From JAFNAG01 sp964353465 (lineage in GTDB: Bacteria > Acidobacteriota > UBA6911): DNA of 5,262 nt. Position 1 is the stretch's first letter. Every line of letters starts with the position of its first letter. A program made the translations under genes and the position numbers. Where the stretch lies: positions 1 to 5,262 of the forward strand of contig CAYGWQ010000363.1 of the NCBI GenBank assembly GCA_964353465.1. The letters run 5' to 3'. The notes beneath the pieces were generated by a model. It made no database searches, was not told the origin of the DNA, and worked only from the letters and a program-made list of their open reading frames with translations. Positions 5,183 to 5,262 of this stretch are shown piece by piece.

Positions 5183-5262
5183 CTAGGTAGTTTCTGTCGC
5201 GAACCTTATTGTTCGATCCGTAGCGCCGGCTGGATTGAAGTCGAACGTGGGGGCGGGCTTTA
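5183..5262 (-). CDS. Possible C-terminal end of a gene continuing beyond the window
   Basis: On the - strand one frame is open from the window edge to a TAG at 5183-5185. It gives 25 residues that read KPAPTFDFNPAG, then ATDRTIRFATETT. The composition looks protein-like and a palindromic repeat that could end the transcript begins 7 bases later. The stretch is short and a second - strand frame is also open, so this is tentative. I do not recognise the protein. Confidence 0.25.
   Translation of the reverse strand, partial: KPAPTFDFNPAGATDRTIRFATETT

Overview
The window looks like a chromosomal segment of an Acidobacteriota (Acidobacteria) bacterium or a close relative. The best evidence is the gene at 3167-4198, which has the layout of the VWFA-related family that is expanded in that phylum. 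The exported protein at 1917-2894 and the GGGGACA-type palindromic repeats fit the same origin. The taxon is inferred from memory of families, not from a search.

Layout: (1) 1-1579, + strand: the C-terminal 187 residues of an isocitrate dehydrogenase-type enzyme, then a complete LDH-like malate dehydrogenase. The 82-bp gap between them holds a hairpin, and the pair reads as a TCA-cycle operon. (2) 1580-1916: non-coding, with small hairpins, an inverted repeat built on GGGGACAGTCC, and a strong hairpin terminator between convergent genes. (3) 1917-2894, - strand: an exported protein of unknown function, divergent from (4) 3167-4198, + strand: a secreted VWFA-domain protein. The 272-bp gap between them contains an 8-bp inverted repeat. 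(5) 4248 to about 4475, + strand: what looks like the N-terminal remnant of an alpha/beta-hydrolase-like gene, followed by non-coding sequence. (6) 4671-4880, - strand: a complete cold-shock protein. It has a good sigma70-type promoter about 140 bp upstream and a terminator-like hairpin with a U-tract inside the predicted leader. (7) 5091-5175: a perfect 27-bp inverted repeat sharing the GGGGACA core of the repeat in (2), followed by a possible C-terminal end of another - strand gene running off the window.

The metabolic pair works in oxidation of isocitrate and malate. The two envelope or secreted proteins are of unknown role and are linked only by their divergent arrangement. I see no CRISPR array, tRNA, rRNA, transposase gene or defence system. 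The points most worth a second look are the possible attenuator in the cold-shock leader, the two related palindromic repeats, and the truncated hydrolase-like gene. I did not find convincing evidence of a wholly new multi-gene system.
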